A stretch of 17,984 nt of DNA, taken from NCBI GenBank assembly GCA_048886645.1, contig JBHLKN010000034.1, positions 1-17,984 on the forward strand, written 5' to 3'. Under the pieces are notes generated by a model that made no database searches, was not told the DNA's origin, and was given only the letters and a program-made list of their open reading frames with translations. This DNA is from Wukongarchaeum sp048886645 (GTDB lineage Archaea > Asgardarchaeota > Wukongarchaeia > Wukongarchaeales > Wukongarchaeaceae). A program made the translations under genes and the position numbers. Below, one piece after another: positions 1 to 6,932 of this stretch; the stretch's first letter is position 1, and the number at the start of each line of letters is the position of its first letter.

Positions 1-78
1 AAAGATGATTTTTAAAAAACTTTTAAATTAAGCTAGTATAAAATATAGGATTGCGAAGGAGAAGGTTGGTACCATCCT

Positions 79-838
79 TTGGAAGAAGAACTAAAAAAAG
101 CCGCTTGTATGCTTCTTGATGCGAAAATGGCTGTAGCGTTCACGGGAGCAGGAATATCAACAGACTCTGGTCTTGATGATTTCAGGTCTACTGGGGGGAT
201 TTGGGAGAGGTTTGATCCTTTATTTTATGGTCATATTGAGACTTTTAAAAAGCAGCCTGAACTTTTTTGGACTGCTATTGTTGAGATTTGGGATAAGTTA
301 GGTAGAAAACTTGAACCTAACGCAGCCCATAGAGCTTTGGCGGAACTAGAATCCGTAGGAAAACTTTATGGAGTGATAACCCAAAACATTGATTTCCTCT
401 ACAAACGTGCAGGAAGTAAAAACATTATAAACCTCCACGGGTCAAATGAAACCTCTTCCTGTTTTCACTGTGGGAAAAAATATTACTAGATGCAAGTGGC
501 AGAAAAACTCGAAAAGGGTGAAATGCCTCCCAGTTGTGATGAATGTGATGGGCCTATTAAGCCTAACTCTACGTTCCTAGGAGAGGCTGTCCCAGAAGAA
601 GCACTAAAGATGTCCATAAGCTGGGTTAAAAAAGCAGATCTCATGATTATAATTGGAAGTTCTTTGATCGTTCACCCAGCGGCATATCTGTCAAAACTCC
701 TCTTGGAAAGGGAAGGTACAAAACTTATAATAATAAATGTAGAGCACGGAAATAGACGATAAAGCAGATATTTTGTTTAGGGAAAGATCCATCAAAGTCT
801 TGCCAGGTATATTAAGAGAAGTAAAAAGAAGGGCATAA
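79..838 (+). pseudogene. Broken Sir2-family NAD-dependent deacylase (sirtuin), first of a tandem pair
   Basis: This is a sirtuin-like gene read in three pieces. From the TTG at 79 it encodes the NAD-binding motifs TGAGIST and DFRSTGGIW, TQNID, the catalytic-His motif LHGS and a first zinc pair CFHC. A TAG then interrupts the frame at 487-489, opposite a tyrosine in the intact neighbour. The same frame resumes (490-762) with the second zinc pair CDEC and the motif GSSLIVHPAA. A one-base frameshift near 740-745 moves the C-terminus to frame 2, where EIDDKADILF and VLPGILREVKRRA match the neighbour's DPNFDVIFYEKA and ILPLIVKEVRKELE, ending at TAA 836-838. With both lesions repaired it would be as long as the downstream copy. 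Two lesions argue for decay; two sequencing errors cannot be excluded. The fragment starting at ATG 490 is unlikely to be a separate gene. Confidence 0.85.
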
Positions 839-840
839 AG

Positions 841-1617
841 TTGAAACTTGATGAAGAATTAGAAGAAAAGATGAGAAAATCTGCGAGATTAATCCTTGAT
901 GCTGTGGTTGTTGTAGCCTTTACAGGGGCAGGAATTTCCACAGAGAGCGGGTTAAAGGATTTTAGAGGGAAAGGAGGATTATGGCAAAAGTATGACCCGT
1001 ATTACTATGCAAATTATCAAGTTTTCCTTGATAGACCTGAGCTTTATTGGACGATGGTTAAGGAGGAGCGTTATGGGAGGGATAAAGAGGTTAAACCAAA
1101 TCCTGCTCATTTAGCCTTTGCAGAACTTGAAGCCATGGGCAAGCTTGATTGTGTTATTACGCAGAACGTGGATGAGTTGCACCAGCTAGCGGGCAATAAA
1201 AAGGTTATAGAGCTTCATGGTTCCAGTAGAACTTCTTATTGCATGAAATGTAAACGGGAATTTTCTTATGATGAAGTTGTCGCCAAACTTGAACTAGGCG
1301 AAATACCGCCTAAGTGCGATTGTGGGGGGGTTTTAAAAGCCTCCACAGTACTTTTCGGTGAGCCTCTTCCTGTCGAACCGTTCAATGAGGCAGTATGGTG
1401 GGCTGAATCAGCGGATTTAATGTTAGTAATAGGCAGTTCTTTGACGGTTTTTCCCGCTGCAGACTTGCCAAGAAGAGTGATCCAACGGGGTAAGAAGACG
1501 ATCTTAATCAACTTAACTGAGACACCGTTTGACCCTAATTTTGACGTGATCTTTTATGAAAAAGCGGGGAAAATTTTGCCTCTTATTGTCAAAGAAGTAA
1601 GAAAAGAGCTTGAATAA
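841..1617 (+). CDS. Sir2-family NAD-dependent protein deacylase (sirtuin)
   Basis: A complete sirtuin of 258 residues, the usual prokaryotic length. It should remove acyl groups from protein lysines using NAD+; chromatin protein Alba is the classical archaeal substrate, but the substrate here is unknown. Visible motifs are TGAGISTESG and DFRGKGGLW (residues 28-48, NAD binding), TQNVDELH (107-114), the catalytic His126 in ELHGS, a structural zinc site formed by C134, C137, C159 and C161, GSS at 198-200 and a C-terminal ILIN (221-224) that contacts NAD. The second zinc pair is CxC rather than the usual CxxC. The start is TTG 841, three bases after the stop of the broken upstream paralogue, so the pair was probably one transcription unit formed by tandem duplication. 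This is the functional copy. Confidence 0.93.
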   Translation: MKLDEELEEKMRKSARLILDAVVVVAFTGAGISTESGLKDFRGKGGLWQKYDPYYYANYQVFLDRPELYWTMVKEERYGRDKEVKPNPAHLAFAELEAMGKLDCVITQNVDELHQLAGNKKVIELHGSSRTSYCMKCKREFSYDEVVAKLELGEIPPKCDCGGVLKASTVLFGEPLPVEPFNEAVWWAESADLMLVIGSSLTVFPAADLPRRVIQRGKKTILINLTETPFDPNFDVIFYEKAGKILPLIVKEVRKELE

Positions 1618-1813
1618 AAAAAGAATAAATTTTGGCGTCTTAAAAACGTAAAAAATTGGCTATTTTTAAAAAGTTTTTAAGTTTAGAAATGAGAAACAAT
1701 ATCTTTTTAACATGATAATTTATAAAAACCGTAAAAATTGAATTTCAATTTGAATTGCTTTAAATAGCAGTAGCTTGAAAAGTAGTTATTAGTTTTTATA
1801 TTGGTGGAGAAAA

Positions 1814-2035
1814 ATGCCAACTGTCTGTCATATTTGTGGCGCTAAAACAGAGGAACGGGAATGCTATATCTGTGAAAAACCTGTGTGCCGAGAATGCGCA
1901 AGATTTATGACTACTTTTGTCTCTGACTATTTAAACAGGCGTCAGACGATGACGCTTAGAGTTTGCCCAAAATGCAAAATATCTTTCAGACGAACCGATG
2001 AACTCATCGAAAAGATTAAGGAAGAAACTCGATGA
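1814..2035 (+). CDS. Small eight-cysteine zinc-finger protein (FYVE/RING-like spacing)
   Basis: A 73-residue protein with four CxxC pairs: C5/C8, C17/C20, C25/C28 and C51/C54. The order CX2C-X8-CX2C-X4-CX2C-X22-CX2C is that of cross-brace zinc domains such as FYVE and some RING variants, but the FYVE basic RHHCR signature and the RING histidine are absent, so the family is uncertain. The start is ATG 1814, preceded by GGTGGAG at 1803-1809; TATA-like boxes lie near 1719 and 1794. The C-terminus DELIEKIKEETR is encoded by the first 34-bp unit of the downstream array, and the frame stops at TGA 2033-2035 on entering unit 2. Beyond the array the same frame reads DELIEKIEKYSLIL then TAA (2318-2320), which looks like the ancestral tail. 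The current C-terminus is therefore probably altered by the repeat expansion. Confidence 0.72.
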   Translation: MPTVCHICGAKTEERECYICEKPVCRECARFMTTFVSDYLNRRQTMTLRVCPKCKISFRRTDELIEKIKEETR

Positions 2036-2296
2036 ACTCATCGAAAAGATTAAGGAAGAAACTCGATGAACTCATCGAAAAGATTNNNNNNNNNNNNNNN
2101 NNNNNNNNNNNNNNNNNNNNNNNNNNNNNNNNNNNNNNNNNNNNNNNNNNNNNNNNNNNNNNNNNNNNNNNNNNNNNNNNNNNNNGAAAAGATTAAGGAA
2201 GAAACTCGATGAACTCATCGAAAAGATTAAGGAAGAAACTCGATGAACTCATCGAAAAGATTAAGGAAGAAACTCGATGAACTCATCGAAAAGATT
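1997..2296. repeat. 34-bp tandem repeat array interrupted by a 100-N assembly gap
   Basis: Head-to-tail copies of a 34-bp unit beginning GATGAACTCATCG. Full units are 1997-2030, 2031-2064, 2208-2241 and 2242-2275; partial units abut the gap (2065-2085 and 2186-2207) and end the array (2276-2296). Positions 2086-2185 are exactly 100 N, so the true copy number is unknown. The unit derives from the 3' end of the zinc-finger gene and is not a multiple of three, so a second unit always meets a stop. Each internal junction forms the inverted repeat TCGATGA-AC-TCATCGA. There are no spacers, so this is not a CRISPR array. Confidence 0.95.
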
Positions 2297-2383
2297 GAAA
2301 AATATTCTTTAATCCTTTAAAACTTCTTTTCCTTATTATTTACAAATAAAATGAAAAATATTTTTTCCAAAGAGGTTTTCGAT

Positions 2384-2638
2384 ATGAAAATTGAAGAAAC
2401 AAAAGAAGAAAAAGCTGTTGTGACTGATTATTCGATCACGAGGATAATAGCAGGCTTTCTGCGACCACTTTCTGCTTTTGTAGGAATAGCTCTAGTATAC
2501 TTGTTTTTCCCTCAAGACAATTCTGTCTTATTTGCGGTTGGCATGCTCACAGGGGCCTTCTTAAGCTTTTTAGTAGGAATTTATATCTCTAATCTAATTT
2601 CAGGAAAAGAAACAGCCACCGAATCCCAAGAAGAATGA
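2384..2638 (+). CDS. Small two-span membrane protein, copy 1 of a tandem pair
   Basis: A protein of 84 residues from ATG 2384, with two hydrophobic helices (about residues 24-43 and 47-69) separated by a short loop FFPQDNSV, and charged ends (KIEETKEEK at the N-terminus, KETATESQEE at the C-terminus). The family is not recognised. An in-frame ATG exists at 2351, but the sequence around 2384 (AGAGG then TTTTCGATATG) matches the leader of the downstream paralogue (AAGGAG then ATTTTTGATATG), which favours the shorter form. The two genes share the core NSVLFAV-MLTGAFL-VGIYI and also the upstream stretch beginning ATGAAAAA, so the duplication included the leader. No function can be assigned. Confidence 0.7.
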   Translation: MKIEETKEEKAVVTDYSITRIIAGFLRPLSAFVGIALVYLFFPQDNSVLFAVGMLTGAFLSFLVGIYISNLISGKETATESQEE

Positions 2639-2666
2639 AAAAATTTTTTACAAGGAGATTTTTGAT

Positions 2667-2936
2667 ATGGAGCCTGAAAAGGCGAAAAAACGCCGTGAGT
2701 TCATGAAAAGTAAAATGCTTAATATGATGATATTCGGCTTAGAGTTGCCAATTTTTGTTTTCTTGGGGATATTTTTAGTCTACGAGTTTTTCCCCCAAAA
2801 CAATTCTGTCTTATTTGCGGTTACCATGCTCACAGGAGCCTTTTTAGGCCTTATGGTAGGAATTTATATCTTCCGGAAAATTTCAGAAAAATATACGAAA
2901 AAAATCGTGGAAGAATTGAAAGTTAAACAGATTTAA
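2667..2936 (+). CDS. Small two-span membrane protein, copy 2 of a tandem pair
   Basis: An 89-residue paralogue of the preceding gene, starting at ATG 2667 behind AAGGAG (2651-2656). It has a basic N-terminus (EKAKKRREFMKSK), two predicted membrane helices (about residues 20-42 and 48-70) joined by FFPQNNSV, and a basic C-terminal tail (KYTKKIVEELKVK). The helical core is nearly identical to copy 1 while the soluble ends differ completely: copy 1 ends acidic and copy 2 ends basic. Only 28 bp separate the genes, so they are probably co-transcribed. The two could form a heteromer, which is inference. The family is not recognised. Confidence 0.7.
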   Translation: MEPEKAKKRREFMKSKMLNMMIFGLELPIFVFLGIFLVYEFFPQNNSVLFAVTMLTGAFLGLMVGIYIFRKISEKYTKKIVEELKVKQI

Positions 2937-2944
2937 TTTTTTAT

Positions 2945-3211
2945 TTAAGCGCTTTTGAGTGAAGCTCTGAGTGTTGCTATGCTTTTATCACTTATGCCTT
3001 TTGGTTGCATGTCGTCAGCATTTACCCCTATAAAACCTGTCTCTATTTCTGAGTCCGGTTTTACTTTTAGAGTTAATGGTTTTTTTCCTTTACAAACAAT
3101 CTCGCATTCATCCTCTATCTTTAACTCTTCAATTATTTCAGGGTTGATTAAAGCAGTTCCTCTGGGGGCTTTTTCTGTAAATAATAAACGAAGCCTTCTT
3201 TCCAAAACCAT
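2945..3211 (-). CDS. Small archaeal protein, possible double-psi beta-barrel fold
   Basis: An 88-residue soluble protein starting at ATG 3209-3211, with GAAGGTAG upstream (3219-3226) and a TATA-like CTTATAAAA at 3234-3242. The pattern GTALINPEIIEEL, then DECEIV, then IGVNADDMQPKGI resembles the repeated half-barrel of Cdc48-N/AbrB-like double-psi barrels, in which a polar turn and an NPE or NxDDM segment precede a Lx(I/G) strand. This is a fold guess from pattern, not an identification. It is the first gene of the minus-strand block facing the two membrane proteins. An open frame on the opposite strand (2955-3218) has a low-complexity, serine/phenylalanine-rich product and is considered a shadow. 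Confidence 0.6.
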   Translation of the reverse strand: MVLERRLRLLFTEKAPRGTALINPEIIEELKIEDECEIVCKGKKPLTLKVKPDSEIETGFIGVNADDMQPKGISDKSIATLRASLKSA

Positions 3212-3318
3212 AATTTGACTACCTTCATTCTTTTTTTATAAGTTTTGGCCTTTTTAAAGCTCTTAAAGGAATGGTATAAATTATATTAGGTAAGAGAAAA
3301 GGGAGAGTTGTCGCTTTT

Positions 3319-4716
3319 TTATCGTTTTGTTTCAAATTGATCGCCTATTTCAGGCACAAAAACCTCAGCGCCTGTTATTTCTTCTATTTTTTCAGCAAGA
3401 AACTTGGGTTTGTTTCCTTCACCATGAACGACGTAAACCTGCTCTAAATTTTTTAAGGAGGATATAAATCTTAAAAGCCCGCCTTGATCAGCATGAGCGC
3501 TAAAATCAAAAAACTTTACTTCGCTCTCAAACTTAACCGTTTCCCCGCCAGGTAACTGAATATCTTTTTCCCCGTCCATAAGCGAGCGACCGCGCGAACC
3601 TTGTACTTGATAGCCTGTAAGACCGAATAAATTTTTAGGATCAGAAGCTAAATGCTCCAGATAGTGGATAACAGGACCTCCTTCAAGCATGCCACTCGTT
3701 GTTATTATGATACAAGGTTCTCCTTCTTTTAAAGGTTCATCACGATCAGTGACCGTTCTAAAGATACTTGACTTAAAAGGATTCTTTCCAGTATACCTGA
3801 TACTTTTCTGGATTTCCGGACGTAACCACTCCCAAAAGAGAGTGTAAATCTTGTTGATCTTGCGGATCATACCGTCAATAAATACTGGAACCTCTTGAAG
3901 GTATTTGCTACTCATGTATGCTTCTATGGTGAGCATAACATCTTGGGCACGACCTACAGCAAAAACTGGTATGATAACTTTTCCTCCCTTATCGATAGTC
4001 GTTTTTATAGCGTCTAAAAACTCTTTTTCCATCTTTTTTAAACTTGGATGCTGATCCCAAGGCGCACCATAAGTACTTTCAATAATTAAATAATTTATCG
4101 GAGGTAAATTGTGATCCACTAAGTGTAATGTCCGTGTGTGGCGTGTGTTTATGTCACTAGTATAAAGGAGCATTTTCCCCCCAGGACCCCCTACCCTTAA
4201 CCCTATCATCGACGAGCCAAGGATATGTCCACTTCTGTAAAGCCAGAATTCATCTTTTTCATCGCCTCTACCTATCTTAGTTTTTACACGGTATTGAATA
4301 TCTTGGGCATATTTTCGTACAAAATGGACGTCATTTAACCTATAAGTTGTAGATTCCTCATCGGTATCATTAGTAGTGTGGTTTTCTTTTTTGCTTAATC
4401 TGATGTGGTCGATCCATAACTTTTCAGCAATGTCTTGAGTTGGAGGCGTAGCATAAAAGGGGGTTTTTAAATCTTTAATTAAACGGGGGACATATCCGCT
4501 ATGATCTAAATGAGCGTGGGTAAGTATCAGAGCTTCAAGTTCTTCAATGCCTTCTACTCGAGGATAAATAGCACTCTTCTTTCCTATTTCTCCCTCTTTT
4601 CCTTCGCTTTGGCCAACCATTATACCAGCGTCAAAAAGCAAACGGGAGTTTTTGGTTTCCACATGGATGCAGGATCTTCCCACTTCGTGGGCGCCGCCTA
4701 AAAAGCTTATAATCAC
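3319..4716 (-). CDS. Metallo-beta-lactamase/beta-CASP ribonuclease, aCPSF2-like (no KH domains)
   Basis: A 465-residue beta-CASP nuclease, expected to cleave or trim RNA 5' or 3' ends as the archaeal relatives of eukaryotic CPSF73 do. It begins directly with the MBL fold (FLGGAHEVGRS), has the zinc motif HAHLDH (residues 67-72), SGHILGSS, the TSDIN aspartate, then the beta-CASP insertion with SGMLEGGPVIHYL and TGYQVQGSRGRSL, and the terminal DFSAHADQ and VVHGEGNKPKFL histidine motifs. No N-terminal KH region is present, which separates it from aCPSF1 and fits the shorter aCPSF2 group; aRNase J is the alternative. The start is GTG 4714-4716, placed so that the fold begins at its first strand; an AGGAG overlaps it, so the initiation mode is unclear. 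Confidence 0.9.
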   Translation of the reverse strand: MIISFLGGAHEVGRSCIHVETKNSRLLFDAGIMVGQSEGKEGEIGKKSAIYPRVEGIEELEALILTHAHLDHSGYVPRLIKDLKTPFYATPPTQDIAEKLWIDHIRLSKKENHTTNDTDEESTTYRLNDVHFVRKYAQDIQYRVKTKIGRGDEKDEFWLYRSGHILGSSMIGLRVGGPGGKMLLYTSDINTRHTRTLHLVDHNLPPINYLIIESTYGAPWDQHPSLKKMEKEFLDAIKTTIDKGGKVIIPVFAVGRAQDVMLTIEAYMSSKYLQEVPVFIDGMIRKINKIYTLFWEWLRPEIQKSIRYTGKNPFKSSIFRTVTDRDEPLKEGEPCIIITTSGMLEGGPVIHYLEHLASDPKNLFGLTGYQVQGSRGRSLMDGEKDIQLPGGETVKFESEVKFFDFSAHADQGGLLRFISSLKNLEQVYVVHGEGNKPKFLAEKIEEITGAEVFVPEIGDQFETKR

Positions 4717-4786
4717 TCCTTCTCAGCCCCATAATAGAACCATAGTATTCTATTCAAAAATATCTTACCCCATGAAAAATACAAGA

Positions 4787-5113
4787 TTATTGAGCTTGTG
4801 TTAGGTAGTTCATAGCACATGATATAAGGTGTTTAATACTTTCAATCATTGAGATGCTTATTGCCGCTAAAATCTCTTGATAAACATCGTAAGATAGGTT
4901 TTCTTCTTTTACTTCTTCTTTTATTCTTGAAATCTTTTCTTTTACTTGGCCTAAATCGTAAATGTTTTTTCCGAGTATCATTTCAGCTATTTCATTTTGG
5001 AGTTCATCAAACCCTTCTTTATTCATTTTCTTGTCAGAGAAAATTATAGATTCCAAAATTTTGCCTAAAGCCTTTTCTACCCGTAATAATGGCATTTGTT
5101 CTGGAACGGACAT
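4787..5113 (-). CDS. Hypothetical helical protein
   Basis: A 108-residue protein, mostly predicted helix and charged, with a central Lys/Glu-rich stretch (VKEKISRIKEEVKEE, about residues 57-71) that could form a coiled coil, and a hydrophobic C-terminal helix (ILAAISISMIESIKHLI). No zinc pairs, catalytic motif or signal peptide are visible. The start is ATG 5111-5113. It lies between the beta-CASP nuclease and the Get3/ArsA ATPase on the same strand, with a 90-bp gap to the latter, so it may be co-transcribed, although a T-rich tract in that gap could terminate the upstream message. The family is not recognised. Confidence 0.6.
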   Translation of the reverse strand: MSVPEQMPLLRVEKALGKILESIIFSDKKMNKEGFDELQNEIAEMILGKNIYDLGQVKEKISRIKEEVKEENLSYDVYQEILAAISISMIESIKHLISCAMNYLTQAQ

Positions 5114-5167
5114 ACTAATGCCAACCCCACTATGATAGCTATTAAAATAGATCCATAATATTTTCTT

Positions 5168-5182
5168 TAAAAAATAATCTGT
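5168..5182 (-). terminator. T-rich 3' element shared with 6277-6291
   Basis: The minus strand reads ACAGATTATTTTTTA about 21 bases after the stop of the Get3/ArsA gene. Archaeal transcription often ends at T-rich tracts on the coding strand. An identical 15-mer lies at a similar distance after the membrane-protein gene at 6321. Confidence 0.35.
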
Positions 5183-5203
5183 AATAATTTTTAATTTATT
5201 TCA

Positions 5204-6160
5204 TTAAAAAAGGATTTTTGCTAATTTACGAAGCATTTCTAAACCTTGCACTTCTGCATCAAAAAGCGGAACTTCCGTGACTAAAAAGTCCGTCTCATAA
5301 TACTCTTTTATAGTTTGTAAGGATTCTGACTGCGTTTTCTTCCGAGCTAAACAAAAAGCACAATCTTGGGAATCTGGCGCGATCATGTTGACCACCACGT
5401 GTTTTACGGGTATTTCGTATTCATATAACGCTTGTAACAGCCTCTCAGTTTCAAAAATCGCCATCTGGGCAGGTATAAGCACGGGTATAAATTCGGTTTT
5501 ATTAGGATCACTAAGTTCAGGCCTTGCAGCCTCGATACGCTTTTTAAAAATCTTTAACTGTTCAAGACTAGTGTCTTTCTCATCACCACGACCAAAAAAT
5601 CTCTTTATAGTGTTAATGAAGCCTGAAAGACGCATTCTAAGCATTATAAGCTTACCAATCCAAGAATCAAAGACATCAGGAAGCGAAAGAAAGCGTAAAG
5701 TATGTCCCGTGGGAGCTGTGTCGAAGATTATGAGTTCGTGGCTCGGTTCATCGATGTAGTCAAGTATTTTGCTAAAAGCTAAGGCTTCGTCAGCTCCGGG
5801 GGGTGTCGTATCAAACATTTCGGTAACGCCAAGCATTTCAGCTTGAGCCATCATTCCAGAAGTTTCCTCGCTTTGCCTTAACTTATCTTCAGCTTCTCTC
5901 ATACTTTGCTGTACATCAAACTCTATGGCTTCTAAGTTAGGGACTCCTTTAATGGGGGTGGGGTCGCCGCTAAGTTTTTGCTGAAAAGAGTCGCCTAGTG
6001 AGTGGGCGGGGTCCGTTGAAAGTATGAGCGTGTTAATACCTTGTTCGGCTGCGTAAAGGGCTGTTGCGGCTGAACAAGAAGTTTTGCCCACACCGCCTTT
6101 ACCGCCGAAAAAAAGAAACTTCAGTTTTTTCTTCTTTTCAAATATATCTTTAAGCGTCAT
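5204..6160 (-). CDS. Get3/ArsA-family ATPase (tail-anchored protein targeting type)
   Basis: A 318-residue SIMIBI ATPase. It has the deviant Walker A GGKGGVGKTS (residues 19-28), switch I DPAHS (50-54), PPGADEALAF (120-129), switch II DTAPTGHTLRFL (147-158) and a CxxC pair (C267, C270) that in Get3 binds the zinc holding the dimer together. There is one ATPase domain, not the fused pair of bacterial arsenite pump ArsA. The methionine-rich segment GMMAQAEML (102-110) and the hydrophobic/basic helix around 167-189 correspond in position to the client-binding region of Get3/TRC40. The likely role is capture of hydrophobic tail anchors and delivery to the membrane; arsenite export is less likely, as no ArsB or ArsR gene is nearby. 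ATG 6158-6160 is preceded by GGTGAT. The next gene upstream on this strand is the TRAP-beta-like protein. Confidence 0.9.
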   Translation of the reverse strand: MTLKDIFEKKKKLKFLFFGGKGGVGKTSCSAATALYAAEQGINTLILSTDPAHSLGDSFQQKLSGDPTPIKGVPNLEAIEFDVQQSMREAEDKLRQSEETSGMMAQAEMLGVTEMFDTTPPGADEALAFSKILDYIDEPSHELIIFDTAPTGHTLRFLSLPDVFDSWIGKLIMLRMRLSGFINTIKRFFGRGDEKDTSLEQLKIFKKRIEAARPELSDPNKTEFIPVLIPAQMAIFETERLLQALYEYEIPVKHVVVNMIAPDSQDCAFCLARKKTQSESLQTIKEYYETDFLVTEVPLFDAEVQGLEMLRKLAKILF

Positions 6161-6276
6161 AGTATCACCTACATCTCCTTTAAAAACCTTAAAATTTCCT
6201 GTCTATTATGAAAAGGTTTAGAACCCACTTAAAATTTGAATCGATTAAATATGCTGATTATTGGAAATTAAATGTA

Positions 6277-6291
6277 TAAAAAATAATCTGT
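6277..6291 (-). terminator. T-rich 3' element shared with 5168-5182
   Basis: The minus strand reads ACAGATTATTTTTTA about 29 bases after the stop of the TRAP-beta-like gene, identical to the element after the Get3/ArsA gene. A transcription terminator is the simplest reading; chance recurrence in AT-rich DNA is possible. Confidence 0.35.
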
Positions 6292-6320
6292 TAATAATTA
6301 ATTTCATCGTTTTAATTTTA

Positions 6321-6932
6321 TTATCTCTTTCTTTTTCTGACCTTTATTTTAAACCCTGAGGCTTTAAATTCAAAGAAGAATAGTAAGACTGTTGGGATAA
6401 TAATAGTGATTGCCATAATTATACCTATGGTATACCATTTTTCCGTGAAATCTTTAGGAGGCTCAGGTTCTTCCGACCAAACAGTTATTTTGAGACTATT
6501 GGAAAAAGCTTTATAGATCGTATTCCCCGAAGCATTATAATATGTAACTTCTGAGGGGGGAAGGGTATAATTTCCAGCGTTAATCGCTTCTAAAACGACC
6601 GTATAATTAACTGTCTGATTCACCGCGATCTCTTTATAAAAATGCCAGAGCTCCCCAGTAACCTTAAACAGCCAAGATGGGTAGGATTGATCCGAACAGT
6701 TAACATTTCTTGCAGAAAAGTTACCATAGTTGGTGATACTAACTCGAAGCACTATGGTATCTTCCTTAACAAGAGAAGTTGCATTAGAGGATTTCATTAC
6801 AGATAAAAGGGGAATATCTAAAGTTTGTCTCTCACTGACTGTTTGAAGGCCTGAAGTACTACTATTTTGTAAAAAAATGTTTCCTGTCATAAGAAAACAC
6901 ATAAACAAGACAACGATCATCCGATTCAACAC
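6321..6932 (-). CDS. TRAP-beta (SSR2)-like signal-peptide, single-span membrane protein
   Basis: A 203-residue protein with an N-terminal hydrophobic signal (about 4-20), an outer domain rich in N-glycosylation sequons (for example N71, N78, N105, N109, N121 and N133), a Pro/Glu juxtamembrane stretch (SEEPEPPKDFTEK), one membrane helix (about 166-188) and a strongly basic inner tail (KIKVRKRKR). The outer domain has the Ig-like/CARDB pattern. Several segments read like eukaryotic TRAP-beta as I recall it: VKEDTIVLRVSITNYG for the VEGRDLTLQYNIYNVG region, SDQSYP for SDDSFP, and VNYTVVLEAINAGNYTLP for VSHTVVLRPLKAGYFNFT. Topology also matches. No alignment was run; a generic CARDB-like surface protein is the alternative. 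The GTG at 6930-6932 is used here; TTG 6929 is better spaced from GAGGT. It is divergent from GTPase 1. Confidence 0.75.
   Translation of the reverse strand: MLNRMIVVLFMCFLMTGNIFLQNSSTSGLQTVSERQTLDIPLLSVMKSSNATSLVKEDTIVLRVSITNYGNFSARNVNCSDQSYPSWLFKVTGELWHFYKEIAVNQTVNYTVVLEAINAGNYTLPPSEVTYYNASGNTIYKAFSNSLKITVWSEEPEPPKDFTEKWYTIGIIMAITIIIPTVLLFFFEFKASGFKIKVRKRKR

Noticed and set aside
487..489. TAG inside the sirtuin read as pyrrolysine
   Set aside because: The gene also has a frameshift near 740, the aligned residue in the paralogue is Tyr, and TAG ends several genes here (GTPase 1, E2, L35Ae, second TRAP-like protein).
1997..2296. CRISPR array
   Set aside because: The 34-bp units are contiguous with no spacers, and the unit derives from coding sequence.
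2955..3218. Plus-strand frame of 87 codons
   Set aside because: Its composition is unlike a protein, and it is antisense to a sensible minus-strand gene.
5385..5759. Plus-strand frame of 124 codons
   Set aside because: It lies wholly antisense within the Get3/ArsA gene and has no recognisable motif.
5204..6160. Arsenite-resistance ATPase
   Set aside because: There is a single ATPase domain with a CxxC zinc pair, and no arsB, arsC or arsR nearby; the Get3 type fits better.
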